The notes beneath the pieces are model-generated. The model made no database searches. It worked only from the letters and a program-made list of their open reading frames with translations, and was not told the DNA's origin. Below, one piece after another: positions 45,501 through 49,456 of a stretch of 49,623 bases of DNA; the stretch's first letter is position 1, and every line of letters starts with the position of its first letter. The position numbers and the translations under genes were made by a program. The stretch lies in the IMG/VR virus record IMGVR_UViG_3300026321_000003, positions 1 through 49,623 of that record; one strand, written 5' to 3'. This DNA is from a virus.

Positions 45501-45853
45501 TCATTTGGAAAATCACGAGTAGATTCAACGTCAACAGTTGTAGAAGAAGTTGTTACAGCAGAAATTAGCTTAGTCTCAGTAACTAAACCACCAAAAGCAT
45601 CTATGTTATAATAGTCACCCCAGTTCTGGATGATGTCAAAGCAATATCCCTTTAATTCTTGTGACTTATAATATTCCTTAACGAACGAAATGAAGGTAGG
45701 ATAATTATCCTGTATGAAACTAGCAAATTGCCCAGATACGTTATGGGAAATCTGCGATCTCGATTCAGGGCTGACCTCCGACGGTACGGGCGTTGTTGTA
45801 ACCGTAGTGGTCGGCGTAGTCCACGAACTAACCTTCCAGGAAGAATTTGTCAT
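30557..45853 (-). CDS. Giant baseplate wedge protein in the gp7 position with a YHYH domain, 5,098 aa
   Basis: A single open frame of 5,098 codons between gp6- and gp8-like genes, where T4 has gp7 (1,032 aa). Residues 1-600 resemble the large wedge protein of marine T4-like phages: FIQDNYPTFISFVKEYYKSQ, then DSTxGFP...DDEII-type units near 95 and 350. Then come GGSGY strands (about 650-930), a YHYH domain (about 1,000-1,125; AYDGHPIYGPYG), a degenerate cupredoxin-like domain (about 1,553-1,640), more GGSGY strands (about 1,680-2,160), helical RYGGN modules (about 2,545-2,890), the Tyr-Pro-Arg repeat array (about 3,030-4,450), a third helical module (about 4,455-4,625) and a C-terminal HGL-type unit. 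It probably anchors the wedge and projects outward as a long decoration. The gp7 assignment rests mainly on position; T4 gp7 similarity is not visible by eye. Confidence 0.85.
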   Translation of the reverse strand: MTNSSWKVSSWTTPTTTVTTTPVPSEVSPESRSQISHNVSGQFASFIQDNYPTFISFVKEYYKSQELKGYCFDIIQNWGDYYNIDAFGGLVTETKLISAVTTSSTTVDVESTRDFPNEGLLLIDDEIIHYQSKGQTLFQTCSRGFNAVRGVGEEGEYRSENTVAAAHALGTKVVNLNNIFPLYVLGKFKEQFLATFPKNFAEGVTESTVIKRVKDFYAAKGSTRSFQFVLRTLFGVESEVDYPRDRIFKPSDAYYTSREVIRAVAVSGDPNDLVGQVLYQESDPDDPNVAAARIYVKGVVEVFTSSGSIFEIDVDTNNSLGTFVTPYKSMLSSDLGGEVNDQIVTVDSTLGWPEINGRFRIEDEIISYTDKTVTQFLGCSRARENTLNVAHDAGQEVFAAFKIYGYSNVDNSEIQLKVYGGTRGVKLTDGGQYYLPSSKVSTPAAPGFDSIDPVWESFTYNVRRALRGVSATLGTTNNDGSVRCTIVTKEPHRLIRDDVIRILNAPEDIYNNQHDVVGIVNETTFEFIFSSRPALGITGFEFYIAREFAYGTSDYASINNVVKDYTADVQNTYKSDTDVIVASTGVPSHKIGPFGSGDLPPGNQRYLKRIPITPSTKSTKTATPIGQIGIGSNGVPLFSYKGRDIKKFGGLSSITKNNGGAGYDITNPPTVVFEEDYALNGVYTIYTRVKHNGNRYQAVTSGRTSSTVYPTHTSGIVTLGTVNWEYEGTPAAATVSVLGEVIAINVTAGGSGYVTEPIISITGGGASNDNQATGSAQITNGTVTGIIVTNKGSGYTSVPTISISGGSGQGATASAICRGPINTINITNAGSQYTYEPSIKLISGSGAVAYPSILNGKIESIIVTFGGSGYYGAPDVIITGDGVGATAFAQVDLSTNIVTGILVTNKGSGYSAGATSIDIVYPGTGASFQTKLTELTYNEAATYEELGVPASSFTNRKTTDAAGGTTLKGENYLIYAGEYGYLYNPKKLRYLLRDNIDSNLNELNPTGHSPIIGWAYDGHPIYGPYGFEDPENTTPYNSYKLMISSYNVKTSRDALLSGLTDPLGTYIEDYEYTEGYGDLDQYNGRFCVTPEYPNGVYAYFATIKGTAGQPKFPYFIGPNFYSEANAVNWNGNGLQKNFTEDAIRYRKPFIGTDNIVAKRKQLDNKVDFFLALEDTTTLIVMETGEILSYLEDGIGYFSYYPTIRGGTADSLIVSATNKYSSAGVDQYLVEGGGNGYKVNDRLLFDNTGTDGEGVSATVSAITGEPVNTVASVVDANTDVYTQTITTSEKHYLNAGDNVTVSLTDNLYTRELSAKVIGDKYHFKYFQLSGSGRMDLIKEYANTTAYVLADLIYVGNRVYKAAESGTSASTAPTHTSGTASDGSINWTYMRIRTDGNLVQGGWSSITGGSNYLDATYFDVPLSSNGSGLTAKATIVVSGGAVTTVTITDAGYGYNVGDTISAANVNLGNASSPAGSGFTITLTEVETEAQCHTTLPHQLGIGDIVNISGITPSGYNKTDYSVVRTETLRRFTVKRNFGTIAAANTTSSEVYVQEPKLQLISGHKYKIDTSDASNVGKTLAFTLDPANTDIFTYKNITDEERDPITGAQNSITIFIKDLPGIFYYFDIQGNVTGSYFTSINDPIIGTQTVLSKTDFAFTYVTALAPESGYSTGITYTTNSIYPTGGVATISIGDPGRNYSSLPKLSGSTRSGSGAAGVATISGELSSVSITNDGSGYNQSQLPTGVVSLPDYVDLTLTGVLGSFIKDEVVISQTTQGNQTARGSVISWDPTSSTVRVKPLKNERVGAANKGYIMFSSGNAITNKIYSSDSQASISAVSGTQAIVATTVDGAGTLTQVTVTNGGSNYRSAPDIIFDDPYYGTVSTVGNITESVSNAFTADTTTTGVTQTSIAGSSGSGAEFTIVTDGNGAISTVTCTDGGSSYVLGDTLTFDGTKLPGGASNEDFDVTVTTLAHADVASIGTVLDAYVDTVTVTNTGSGYLSAPDISVSGGQGINASFTAAIANEGVSSISIAAAGQQFRSAPVVNITQKKGTGASILLKSSDLGEILKISGDNITFNYSHDRTLKPELNTTYNLQLTRTQVIDYFDVVNGGSNFVSTPEIVLTGGSGSLYDLKAIIENEVIQSILVENAGRGFLSGPLVGAKVTHTWVGLQSNHTLNFPYNTKIPTGTKVYVDQITGQLPAPLVEGTAYYAVAATTGNGLGDNQLRLATSLANANTETTITFTTPPVGDALTGQTYFTLYTTDLGDVINAYMKPATFSVGERIYQGASTTSYTAYGYVKNWDASGRVVSVEIVEGEFKVGEPVFGEETAAFGQIHAFDRADAVFDVSPISTSATTWERTTGFLDLNEQRLYDSDRYQEFSYDISSSININDWKNPLKFAAHPAGFKVVGTQVLSQGVKKTYRPKPSENLAAGNEFDWWVPVTNTLQTTFNGTTYVLPKPTAKATGKLSQIQNYSLGKADYSAAVPTEVQIYGRQLLDIQKILSCISYKIDDITDKSITFDGSSSSIVSTANNQITLTAHGLVDNQRMIYQAGGDRFQDARDLVIKNIDFIVEETIGFLNASYPSLTYNSATCARDIRLVVAAWANDLRYGGNWFTLSATNQYVGGVVSQGNAYIDAANLLRDNMNFIAAEAVYRMLQDATVGIPSGYPGVPGHDDNCIDDVVDVIEAVAYNLRYGGNSEVWDAANFYVDGVYSNPAPVDGEEVQAIWTFNKAKELAADVLINTAITVQGNHGLTQVTNTNPTFSASVCATVDSAMDTLFNIVTTALSTNSLTSVVRTNPSNHIRHVEGEETETIYAFNKARDLALLAVVNNLPAYGTYSTTATVKDLSITEPSDSCVSVTSAITTLSKIITDGIDNPSTLPNPDTGNYPKTRTGTPLGGLTNGVGYFCKYVNANTIELREVAGGDAINISAVGTGVGHTFRVYHDGVNTQFPITTSGDTLTTKLGKTPDKDQLMVVANGVVQNPANYTYSSDVITFNSPLLIESQIIAMYYDRKSYTSSFILDQIGDEVKSFSTGIKGTGTHTFVSGVTNAITANAGGPFTAASGTTYNPTTGLLVLEIGSHSLTTSNTITIADGGITFTCDGDAHGSNHAYPRSSDPASGKTLAITSPTATKITVDVGKSFDPIDGLTAGYGYTDGTYTSVPLKNRLGSGNGATADITVSGSKVTNVAVNTAGNGYTEDDVLGLSEIGSQLTQNYAPSTATYTPSTGVLVLTIGAHDMLAPTTHQASAAAYNPTTGEMIVTVTGHGFTNGEKVKFADDCLTFTCTHGGGNHTYPRSTDPLSSKWIPVYDVTANTFTVQVLDTIPSTNVTDHTFVSCTATGISHARSYVRIANDALIFSCTHGGGGNHTYPRATDPIGNLFDTPVDAIAATTITVNALNGTAATNTTTHTWQGLSTYQYQPTEVVYLPASGDMVCTVAAHGLNKGDRIKFTENSLTFTCTKDNNFTQHTYPRASDPSGGAWLTVSEVTTNSFKVNVGKNERFQYTPTNSTYNATTGDLTLTVGSHSIAAPTAHTATGAVYTPADGKVVITITGHGFRNGDYVLIEDSSLTFTCTHGGGNHSYPRATDPISGKFVEIFDVTPNTFTIQCLTTVPSTNTTTHTFVAAAAGGIKKALDAVTIEENGLVFTCEMDDRATKHTYPRKSDPAYNTILPVKAVSGNVITVFVGKSPTVNYTPTGATYDTTTGIMELTIGSHSLVSGQSIKLADGAVTFSCTQDGNATNHAYPRTLTDGLNLDSVLYNPNNGVMTVTSPAHGMNNGDWIKFKRESLIFTCDLDGNTAKKQYPRSTDYADDRWLKVSNVTSNAFDVTVLDTIPSTNTDNHLYVAPTKLSPHNADYNPTTGVMTVQNSRFNVSDATYNPTSGDLVLSIGTHDLTTLDSIRLAPESLTFSCGAATGVHTFVSSTGITGSNGFSGTPSAATYTPSTGDLTFTVAGNTMTTSHTITLAANCFTFTCDADNHATNHAYPRLTDPAYNTPLVISNVSGNDVTINVGQSIATESAYPRATDYAYNSTLPITAVAATSITVNVNGGAGAISVSSAHSFSSATTGAVLAGHGLSDGDFVKFDDESLLFSCTQGLGTYSYPRPAQAQYTAGAGTTYSPTTGILKVTTTVNHKINIGDKIKLDDGALSFSCTAGSFTHTYTGGTVADAVTVVTDSNTKKSVTAATYTPATGLIELTIGSHSYTTSDTIKITSNSLSFTCDEDSHATTHTYPRITDPAYEAILPITAETATTITVQVGTAQTTAATAYPRSTDFASGKWLRVLAKTANTFDVKVLDTIPSTNIAPHTWTAGATNGISLKDPASGAFLPVSNTDFNTFTVQVLNDTPSTNTTPHTFISATDNSLTIAPFEKKRDPFYDTSLEIIATTATTISVDVLTSTQSSNTYAHTYVSALSNSVITGGNYTHKFVTANAGAVKAGDRHSFVSATSTAVTRGIVTTGVYAYDQLADAGRLIRDNLDFIATTAYGRMIAANGSFVVPSYTKCIRDTKLVVDAVADNVEFGGNDATYDAASYYLEAHLTGEEDQSVQVFNHARDICREVMRNITVTTNSTTLGSQFKDLTITNDSGNTVYDTNDCQNVASTITTLFNIITTAVGTTSGGAGNLNSITRTASGAPDFQIKVGTVTFDGTDTTFTAQVGGSTQVLPASDNFLIFLNSTLQVKGSTDSYTYTGSELTFNEAPLPGMDFYGFYFGKIELIDPLAPYFDNNKKTFTMKKNNDPLSLESDSASVIASNNLIIFINSVFQEPGVAYNLRGSIIEFSEPPRAGSECVAFIFTGSADDVLIDKTFNSIDPGDRLQIASEGSDRLIATVSSSTTVDSYEYTGLKPTTAEFTATLVSGKITQVAITSPGSNYEVPPFLYFQGGGGEGAYAETTIEVGSGKVTGVINLNPGNGYTTVPTVLPVHPVHIERKQRNRLISDSEMLANTYLTTTITAASTTLNLTNVWYDVSQKNGFADEGEVLIPYYDAGTSAWTVERILYGAKNTSANTLTVATGGRGYGGTTASAIAVTTGTYSSSGTTCTVTTSGAHNLVSGMSIYLQHTSGTGFDGSYTVSVTGATGFTVQYPFSRSTSGNISLLPEVRLRSL
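31980..32490 (-). repeat. Third helical module (FGGN variant) in the giant wedge protein
   Basis: A single copy after the Tyr-Pro-Arg array: ADAGRLIRDNLDFIATTAYG, then CIRDTKLVVDAVADNVEFGG followed by N, DAASYYLEA, EEDQSVQVFNHARDI and CQNVASTITTLFNIITTA. It follows the same order of elements as the copies at 37180-38215. Confidence 0.6.
32510..36760 (-). repeat. Cys/His Tyr-Pro-Arg beta-repeat array in the giant wedge protein
   Basis: About 13 copies of a beta unit with the core YxPTTGxLxLTIGSHxLxxxDxIxxxxxxLxFTC, a short loop, HxYPRxTDP, and a closing VTxNTFxVxVL or VGxS strand. Two loop types occur after the Cys: acidic (C-D-x-D-x-x-A-T-x-H) and Gly-rich (C-T-H-G-G-G-N-H). A few copies lack either the Cys or the YPR. 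A common linker reads LDTIPSTNTTxHTFVSA. The array makes up about 1,400 residues. Confidence 0.8.
37180..38215 (-). repeat. Two helical RYGGN modules in the giant wedge protein
   Basis: Two copies of a predicted helical module: DAxxLIxxNxxFIxxEAV, then a Cys-led helix CxxDIxxVxxAxAxDLRYGGN, then a spacer with DAAxxYV and EExQAxxxFNxAKELA, then CxxVxSAxxTLxxII. The copies are at CARDIRLVVAAWANDLRYGGN and CIDDVVDVIEAVAYNLRYGGN. The same module recurs at 31980-32490 and twice or more in the left-edge fibre gene. Confidence 0.65.
39380..40815 (-). repeat. Second GGSGY repeat block in the giant wedge protein
   Basis: About seven to eight degenerate units spread over residues about 1,680-2,160. 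Examples are NGGSNYRSAPDIIFDDP, NTGSGYLSAPDISVSGGQG and NGGSNFVSTPEIVLTGGSG. They share the GSGY-x(3)-P core with the block at 43060-43900 but are further apart and interrupted by other beta units. Confidence 0.65.
40935..41196 (-). other. Degenerate cupredoxin-like domain in the giant wedge protein
   Basis: Residues about 1,553-1,640. LQLISGHKYKIDTSD and FYYFDIQGNVTG align by pattern with LTMIRGNTYRFDMSD and AYYECSTHGRKM of the intact-looking domain at 15186-15478. Here the positions of the four candidate copper ligands hold other residues, so it can at best be a structural relative. Confidence 0.5.
42480..42860 (-). other. YHYH domain inside the giant wedge protein
   Basis: Residues about 1,000-1,125. 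Recognisable pieces in order are GWAYDGHPIYGPYGFEDP, then GTYIEDYEYTEGYGDLDQYN, GRFCVTPEYPNGVYAYFAT and FPYFIGPNF. YHYH domains are, as I recall, a regular feature of large cyanophage virion proteins and also occur in bacteria. Their molecular role is not settled. Confidence 0.75.
43060..43900 (-). repeat. GGSGY beta-strand repeats in the giant wedge protein
   Basis: About six units of roughly 35-50 residues with the form (N/G)xGSGYxxxPxIxIxGGxGxGAxAxA. Examples are NKGSGYTSVPTISISGGSG and FGGSGYYGAPDVIITGDGVG. The pattern suggests a regular Gly-rich beta structure. Related units recur at 39380-40815, in gp8 and in the 2,449-aa fibre. Confidence 0.7.
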
Positions 45854-45860
45854 CTGTTAA

Positions 45861-47711
45861 CTAACTATAGCTTGACTCTGGTACAACTCCAGTACCAGAA
45901 AGATTTGAACCACTACTGATAGTGTCTTCTACAACACTAACAACAGTATTATCTATGCCTAATGTGAGATAGGTCTCTCGCAAAGAAACTAAGTCGTTGG
46001 ACTTAGGTATTGCAGATATTTGCAATAGGTTTCCAATCACTGAAGTTGACTGGATAATCAAATCGTTAATGACAATTTCACCATTTGTATAATCAACTGA
46101 TCCCCATAGACCATCGACATACTCAAACGCACCAGTATCCTTTACGTAATAAAGACGCAATGAACCTTTACCATCATCATTCATGTAATATTGGTTAAGA
46201 TCATCTCCAACAATCTTGAATCCGCTACTAGTAACAGCAGGAGTATCAGTTTGTTGGTTAATTCTATTACCGTAACAGATCTTATAGTTGACACGAGCGT
46301 TCAAATCGACTGTTACGTTCTTTCTCATCTTAACACGAGTGATATTAGAGGTAATTGATACCTCAGAATCATCAATTATCTTCTGAAGTTTGGAGAATTT
46401 GAATTTTCCACCAAATTTATTAAATTCTGCACCTGTATTAAGCGCAGTTAGTGCTGCAAGCACTACATTTTTAATTTCGGAAGGTTCTCTGCGAGTATCA
46501 TTGGGGTTAAAGTAAACAAAACTGTCCAAATCGATGTAAAGTATCGATGGATCAATGATTGAAGGCTGAATTGCCGCTACAGAGTAGTCTCTAAGCTTCT
46601 TTAGAATAACATTTTTCTCTGAAAGTGATAATTTATCAGCATTTTTTGGTTTGATTGCCAAAAATACCTTACCATATTCAGGTGGAGATGCCTCTTCACC
46701 ACCATAACACGCAATTGACGATACGTTAGGGTAGATTTGAGGAATAATTGCTTCATAATCACGAGTAGAAACTGCTCTACCGAATGCAGAATAGAATTTC
46801 GGTGCAGAAAACTTGATAGATTCAGTAGTTTCTGGTAAAGCACCGCCATCTGGGTAGGTTACAGCACTAATTGTGATGCCAGTACTGATTGTATTACCAA
46901 CATTGTCTAGGTAATTGCCAATATTATCAAAAACTTTAAGTCCATTTGCGCCAGATCCACTTGATGTGGTATATCTAACGGTAATAACGTCACCATCATT
47001 AAGATCTTTACCTAGAACATCGTCTCCAAAGAGGATTTCTGGTACCTCATACTCAGATTCTTCAAGGAAAAAGATCTTTGAGGTAGAATCAATCTTAGTA
47101 ATGTCTGTTGCTTGTAGATATTTCTCTGTGACAGTTCCAGAAGTGACCTCAACTGACATAATAGAGGTGTCTGCATCCTTATTTGTAAGGATGAAACGTT
47201 GTCGTGTAGAAGAATTACGTACAAAAGTGTCTTCAAGGAAGATCCCTTCATACAAAGATAGGTTATTAAAGGCTGCAATACCTGTTGTACTGTCTACACT
47301 CTGTGTAGTATCGACTGGAACCGAGAAAACAAAGTTATTATTATCTAATCCAGTGAAGTTTAGTACCAATCCTGCAACAATTGTAACTGTCTTAGGGTAT
47401 GGGAATGCAGTTTGAACACTTATATTAACAACTGTCTGTGCAGAACGAGCAGATTTAGGTGTATAACCAATCATCCGTGCTAGCTTTACAACATTTTCAC
47501 GTAAAACAGCAGTTTCAAGGAACCCTTCATTAACTGTAAGGTTAGCATTAACCGAAGTATAGTAAGTATTATACGCTAAAACGTCCAAAAGAACTGTCAA
47601 AGAGGATCCCTCGAAGTCATAATCGCTAAATTGCGACTGTGCCTTCATATAGTCTCTTATCTGTGCCTTGATTTCGTTGAATTCAAGAGCGTTGATCTGG
47701 TTAAATGCCAT
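45861..47711 (-). CDS. 6: Baseplate wedge subunit, gp6-like (baseplate J family)
   Basis: A 616-aa protein, similar in length to T4 gp6 (660 aa), which forms the dimeric ring of the inner baseplate. The N-terminal block has the typical pattern EIKAQIRDYMKAQSQFSDYDFEG, then LTVLLDVLAYNTYYTSVNAN and ENVVKLARMIGYTPKSARSA. A central baseplate-J-like part includes APKFYSAFGRAVSTRDYEAI and the following FLAIKPKN strand. The C-terminal third is beta-rich. The start codon sits in the gp25 stop with no clear ribosome site, so translation is probably coupled to gp25. It ends seven bases before the giant gene. The wedge order gp25-gp6-(gp7 position)-gp8 supports the call. Confidence 0.9.
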   Translation of the reverse strand: MAFNQINALEFNEIKAQIRDYMKAQSQFSDYDFEGSSLTVLLDVLAYNTYYTSVNANLTVNEGFLETAVLRENVVKLARMIGYTPKSARSAQTVVNISVQTAFPYPKTVTIVAGLVLNFTGLDNNNFVFSVPVDTTQSVDSTTGIAAFNNLSLYEGIFLEDTFVRNSSTRQRFILTNKDADTSIMSVEVTSGTVTEKYLQATDITKIDSTSKIFFLEESEYEVPEILFGDDVLGKDLNDGDVITVRYTTSSGSGANGLKVFDNIGNYLDNVGNTISTGITISAVTYPDGGALPETTESIKFSAPKFYSAFGRAVSTRDYEAIIPQIYPNVSSIACYGGEEASPPEYGKVFLAIKPKNADKLSLSEKNVILKKLRDYSVAAIQPSIIDPSILYIDLDSFVYFNPNDTRREPSEIKNVVLAALTALNTGAEFNKFGGKFKFSKLQKIIDDSEVSITSNITRVKMRKNVTVDLNARVNYKICYGNRINQQTDTPAVTSSGFKIVGDDLNQYYMNDDGKGSLRLYYVKDTGAFEYVDGLWGSVDYTNGEIVINDLIIQSTSVIGNLLQISAIPKSNDLVSLRETYLTLGIDNTVVSVVEDTISSGSNLSGTGVVPESSYS

Positions 47712-48100
47712 TACGGTTTAAATGCAACTTCGATATTATCAAACTTAGGTGGAATCCCTAAGATTACATAAGCAACACTCACGTTTAATTCATAATAATC
47801 TTCTTCCCAATCAACAGTAACTTCATAGACTGCCACTCTGGGTTCATATAGATTGATACAATCAGCTACTTGTCGCTCTAAAGAACTGATTAGGTCAGGT
47901 GTAACATTTTCAAATAGAAGACCAATTATATTACCACCAAATGCGGGATCAAAGGGCTTCTCATAAAAGTTATATAAAACAATATTTTTGACTGCTGCTT
48001 TAATAGCTGCTTCATTTTTCAGTGACAGAACATCGTTCGTCACCGCATTCTTTTCAAAAGTCAGGCTGAAGTCACGAAAGGACTTCGATACAAAAGACAT
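47711..48100 (-). CDS. 25: Baseplate wedge subunit, gp25-like
   Basis: A 129-aa protein close in size to T4 gp25 (132 aa), the sheath-initiator wedge component related to TssE of type VI secretion and the GPW/gp25 family. Family signs are the early AAIKAAVKNIVLYNFYEKPF with a following GGNIIGLLFE, and the hallmark EPR motif at LYEPRVAVYEVTVDW. In known baseplates gp25 binds the inner wedge and seeds sheath polymerisation. It is preceded by an exact late promoter and a GAAGG site. Its TAA overlaps the ATG of the gp6-like gene (TAATG), as expected for coupled wedge subunits. Confidence 0.9.
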   Translation of the reverse strand: MSFVSKSFRDFSLTFEKNAVTNDVLSLKNEAAIKAAVKNIVLYNFYEKPFDPAFGGNIIGLLFENVTPDLISSLERQVADCINLYEPRVAVYEVTVDWEEDYYELNVSVAYVILGIPPKFDNIEVAFKP

Positions 48101-48124
48101 CCAATGTAGTATTAACCTTCTTTA

Positions 48125-48132
48125 TATTTATA
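48125..48132 (-). promoter_or_regulatory. T4-like late promoter ahead of gp25
   Basis: An exact TATAAATA on the minus strand, with its 3' end 24 bases before the gp25-like ATG at 48100. This is the T4 late-promoter -10 box and fits the NATAAATA consensus reported for marine T4-like phages. It lies in one of the few intergenic gaps and likely drives gp25, gp6 and the giant gene. Confidence 0.75.
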
Positions 48133-48133
48133 C

Positions 48134-48301
48134 TCAATCTGTAGCCTTTTTATTTTCCTCTTGGCTCTTCTTTAAATATACGTCAGAACGAGGGTCAGTA
48201 ATGAGGTATCTACAGTACTCCCAACCCTCTTCTTTAAACTTATCGCCCATGTCTACAGGGCGATTCGCATTACCTTTATATCCTTTATCTTCCTTGGCCA
48301 C
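48134..48301 (-). CDS. Small unknown protein with GTG start, 55 aa
   Basis: A 55-residue frame starting at GTG and ending in TGA at 48134-48136. The GTG is preceded by AAGAGGT (about 48305-48311) with about four bases of spacing, a good ribosome site, and overlaps the upstream gene's end by 17 bases. The protein is highly charged: a Lys/Asp-rich start (AKEDKGYKGNANRPVDMGDK), a compact middle EEGWEYCRYLITDPRSDVYL, and a Lys/Glu tail. It can fold as one short helical domain at most. An internal ATG at 48250 would give a shorter product but has no ribosome site. Family unknown; position just ahead of gp25 suggests a virion or assembly factor. Confidence 0.6.
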   Translation of the reverse strand: MAKEDKGYKGNANRPVDMGDKFKEEGWEYCRYLITDPRSDVYLKKSQEENKKATD

Positions 48302-48437
48302 GGTACCTCTTTCTTGCCTTATTACGTGAGGTAGCAGAGTACTTAGTGTGTGACCCTGTGCCTTGTCTTGTTCTCTTGGGTATTGGTTCTACATGTTGAT
48401 GTGTACCAAAACCACCTGGTTTAGTCTTTGTTGCCAT
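48285..48437 (-). CDS. Very basic small protein, 50 aa
   Basis: A 50-residue, strongly basic protein that begins MATKTKPGGFGTHQHVEPIP and ends with an Arg/Lys-rich tail (RNKARKRYRGQGR). The frame is open further upstream, to an ATG at 48488, but that would overlap the PAAR gene by 49 bases. The ATG at 48437 has an AGGTGG ribosome site at 48444-48449, six bases away, and follows the PAAR stop by two bases. Short proteins of this type (THQH...PIPK near the start, YRGQG at the end) occur, as I recall, near baseplate genes in T4-like marine phages, annotated as hypothetical. The charge suggests nucleic-acid or acidic-protein binding, but the function is unknown. Confidence 0.72.
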   Translation of the reverse strand: MATKTKPGGFGTHQHVEPIPKRTRQGTGSHTKYSATSRNKARKRYRGQGR

Positions 48438-48439
48438 AA

Positions 48440-48724
48440 TTAACCACCTGCGAATACGTTGGGTGAACCAGCAGCTACGCTGGTACATGTTGCATCCCCT
48501 ATTCTACCACATCCTTTGCCATTTACAAATACGGATCCACTCCCCGAACCTATAGGTGCTGAGTGTGAAGGACATGGAACACCAGGCAATAAATGACCAG
48601 TGTTATTATCTCCTTGACGAGAGATCGGAATCCCATTACAAAATACGTTACCAGAACCTTGTGCTCTGACCATTCCTGAACAATGAGATACGTCTGCATC
48701 TCCAACTCTAGTTACTGCTGGCAT
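48440..48724 (-). CDS. PAAR-domain spike-tip protein (T4 gp5.4-like), 94 aa
   Basis: PAAR proteins form the sharp, metal-bound tip of the contractile-tail spike, capping the gp5 needle in T4. The 94-aa length is close to T4 gp5.4. The Gly-rich core has the usual pattern: an opening PAVTRVGDADVSHC, repeated VF-NG turns (near residues 27, 65 and 90), and the closing GDATC. Candidate metal ligands are His14, His44, His54 and Cys80, matching the family's three-His-one-Cys site; Cys15, Cys29, Cys51 and Cys72 are extra. The gene starts inside the stop of the 165-aa gene (TAATG) and lies just ahead of a basic 50-aa gene and the gp25/gp6 wedge genes. Confidence 0.88.
   Translation of the reverse strand: MPAVTRVGDADVSHCSGMVRAQGSGNVFCNGIPISRQGDNNTGHLLPGVPCPSHSAPIGSGSGSVFVNGKGCGRIGDATCTSVAAGSPNVFAGG
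48444..48449 (-). promoter_or_regulatory. Ribosome binding site AGGTGG that fixes the 50-aa gene start
   Basis: AGGTGG on the minus strand lies six bases ahead of the ATG at 48437, inside the last codons of the PAAR gene. It supports the 50-aa start over the longer 67-aa frame. Confidence 0.6.
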
Positions 48725-49221
48725 TAGTTCAAATAATCGTAGTAGTCACCCATGAAGGTATGAATACCTTCCCATGAGTTATTTATTTTCATTGTAAGAG
48801 TAAAGACTTCAGGTGTCTGAGCTACAGTACTTAATTCCCATGATACTGTAACAGTAATAGTCTTAGTAGTATATGCAGTCATATCCTGATCAAGATCATA
48901 TAACCTTTTACCTGCTGGCATGTTAGGTACTCTCTCAACCGTGATCGGTGTCATCGTCTTATCTGATTCACCAGGTTCAACATAAGTAAACCCATCTACA
49001 AAAGGATCCTGAAACGACCCTGTGATCGCCACAGAAGTTACTCCAGGAGTTATTACTATATCAGGTTCAGTTCCATCTACAACAGCAGTTACATTAGTAA
49101 TCTCCTCTTGTAAAGCATCGTCTGTTGCTGCTGTAACTGTCTGGTTAATTGTGAACGTAGGTCTGGTTACTCCAGGGGTTATAGACCAGGGTTCTGCAAA
49201 AGGACTAACTGTGATCGTCAT
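48724..49221 (-). CDS. Unknown beta-rich protein next to the PAAR gene, 165 aa
   Basis: I chose the ATG at 49221, giving 165 aa. The frame can be extended to a GTG at 49239 (171 aa), but only the ATG has a plausible GGA ribosome site (about 8 bases upstream). The protein has alternating Thr/Val strands, including two short ITPGVT repeats near residues 14 and 57 and a long strand around residues 118-145, so an all-beta structural protein is likely. It overlaps the upstream gene by 17 bases and its TAA forms TAATG with the PAAR gene, implying coupled translation with the spike tip. I do not recognise the family. A small baseplate or hub component is possible, but that is inference. Confidence 0.65.
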   Translation of the reverse strand: MTITVSPFAEPWSITPGVTRPTFTINQTVTAATDDALQEEITNVTAVVDGTEPDIVITPGVTSVAITGSFQDPFVDGFTYVEPGESDKTMTPITVERVPNMPAGKRLYDLDQDMTAYTTKTITVTVSWELSTVAQTPEVFTLTMKINNSWEGIHTFMGDYYDYLN

Positions 49222-49456
49222 GGCAATGTTCCGAACCACCTATGGTACTACCGTTCTGAGTTGCTAGACGGTACATCTTTTCATGTATAGTTATCTCTTC
49301 ATCGACACCAGGTGGTTGACACTCAGATGGAGCAGTGTCAATTGGTTCACCTTTATCCGTTGCTATGGGCATTGAATCTAACGGGTTCTGATAAAAATGC
49401 TTCATGCTTGGTGGATCAAACCAATCATCATTCTGTCCCTTTTGATCGTAGGCCAT
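49205..49456 (-). CDS. Small unknown protein with a His/Cys-rich tail, 83 aa
   Basis: An 83-residue acidic, polar protein with no signal peptide or membrane segment. The middle is Pro-rich (PSECQPPGVDEEITIHEK) and the end is a cluster of possible metal ligands, GSEHCHDDHS. The ATG overlaps the stop of the upstream gene as TAATG, with a purine-rich AGAGAGA about 9 bases ahead. Its own 3' end overlaps the start of the next gene by 17 bases or more, so part of the His/Cys composition could be forced by that overlap. The family is not recognised; a virion or baseplate assembly role is inferred only from its neighbours. Confidence 0.6.
   Translation of the reverse strand: MAYDQKGQNDDWFDPPSMKHFYQNPLDSMPIATDKGEPIDTAPSECQPPGVDEEITIHEKMYRLATQNGSTIGGSEHCHDDHS

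Noticed and set aside
46915-47415. Plus-strand frame of 166 codons opposite gp6
   Set aside because: It lies wholly inside the well supported gp6-like gene on the other strand, has no family pattern, and is typical of an antisense shadow of a biased coding frame.
48285-48488. 67-aa version of the basic small protein
   Set aside because: The longer start overlaps the PAAR gene by 49 bases and has no better ribosome site; the internal ATG at 48437 has AGGTGG six bases upstream.
48780-48787. AATAAATA as an extra late promoter for the PAAR gene
   Set aside because: It fits NATAAATA but lies inside the coding frame of the 165-aa gene, 55 bases from the PAAR start, much further than the exact matches; chance in an AT-rich stretch is likely.
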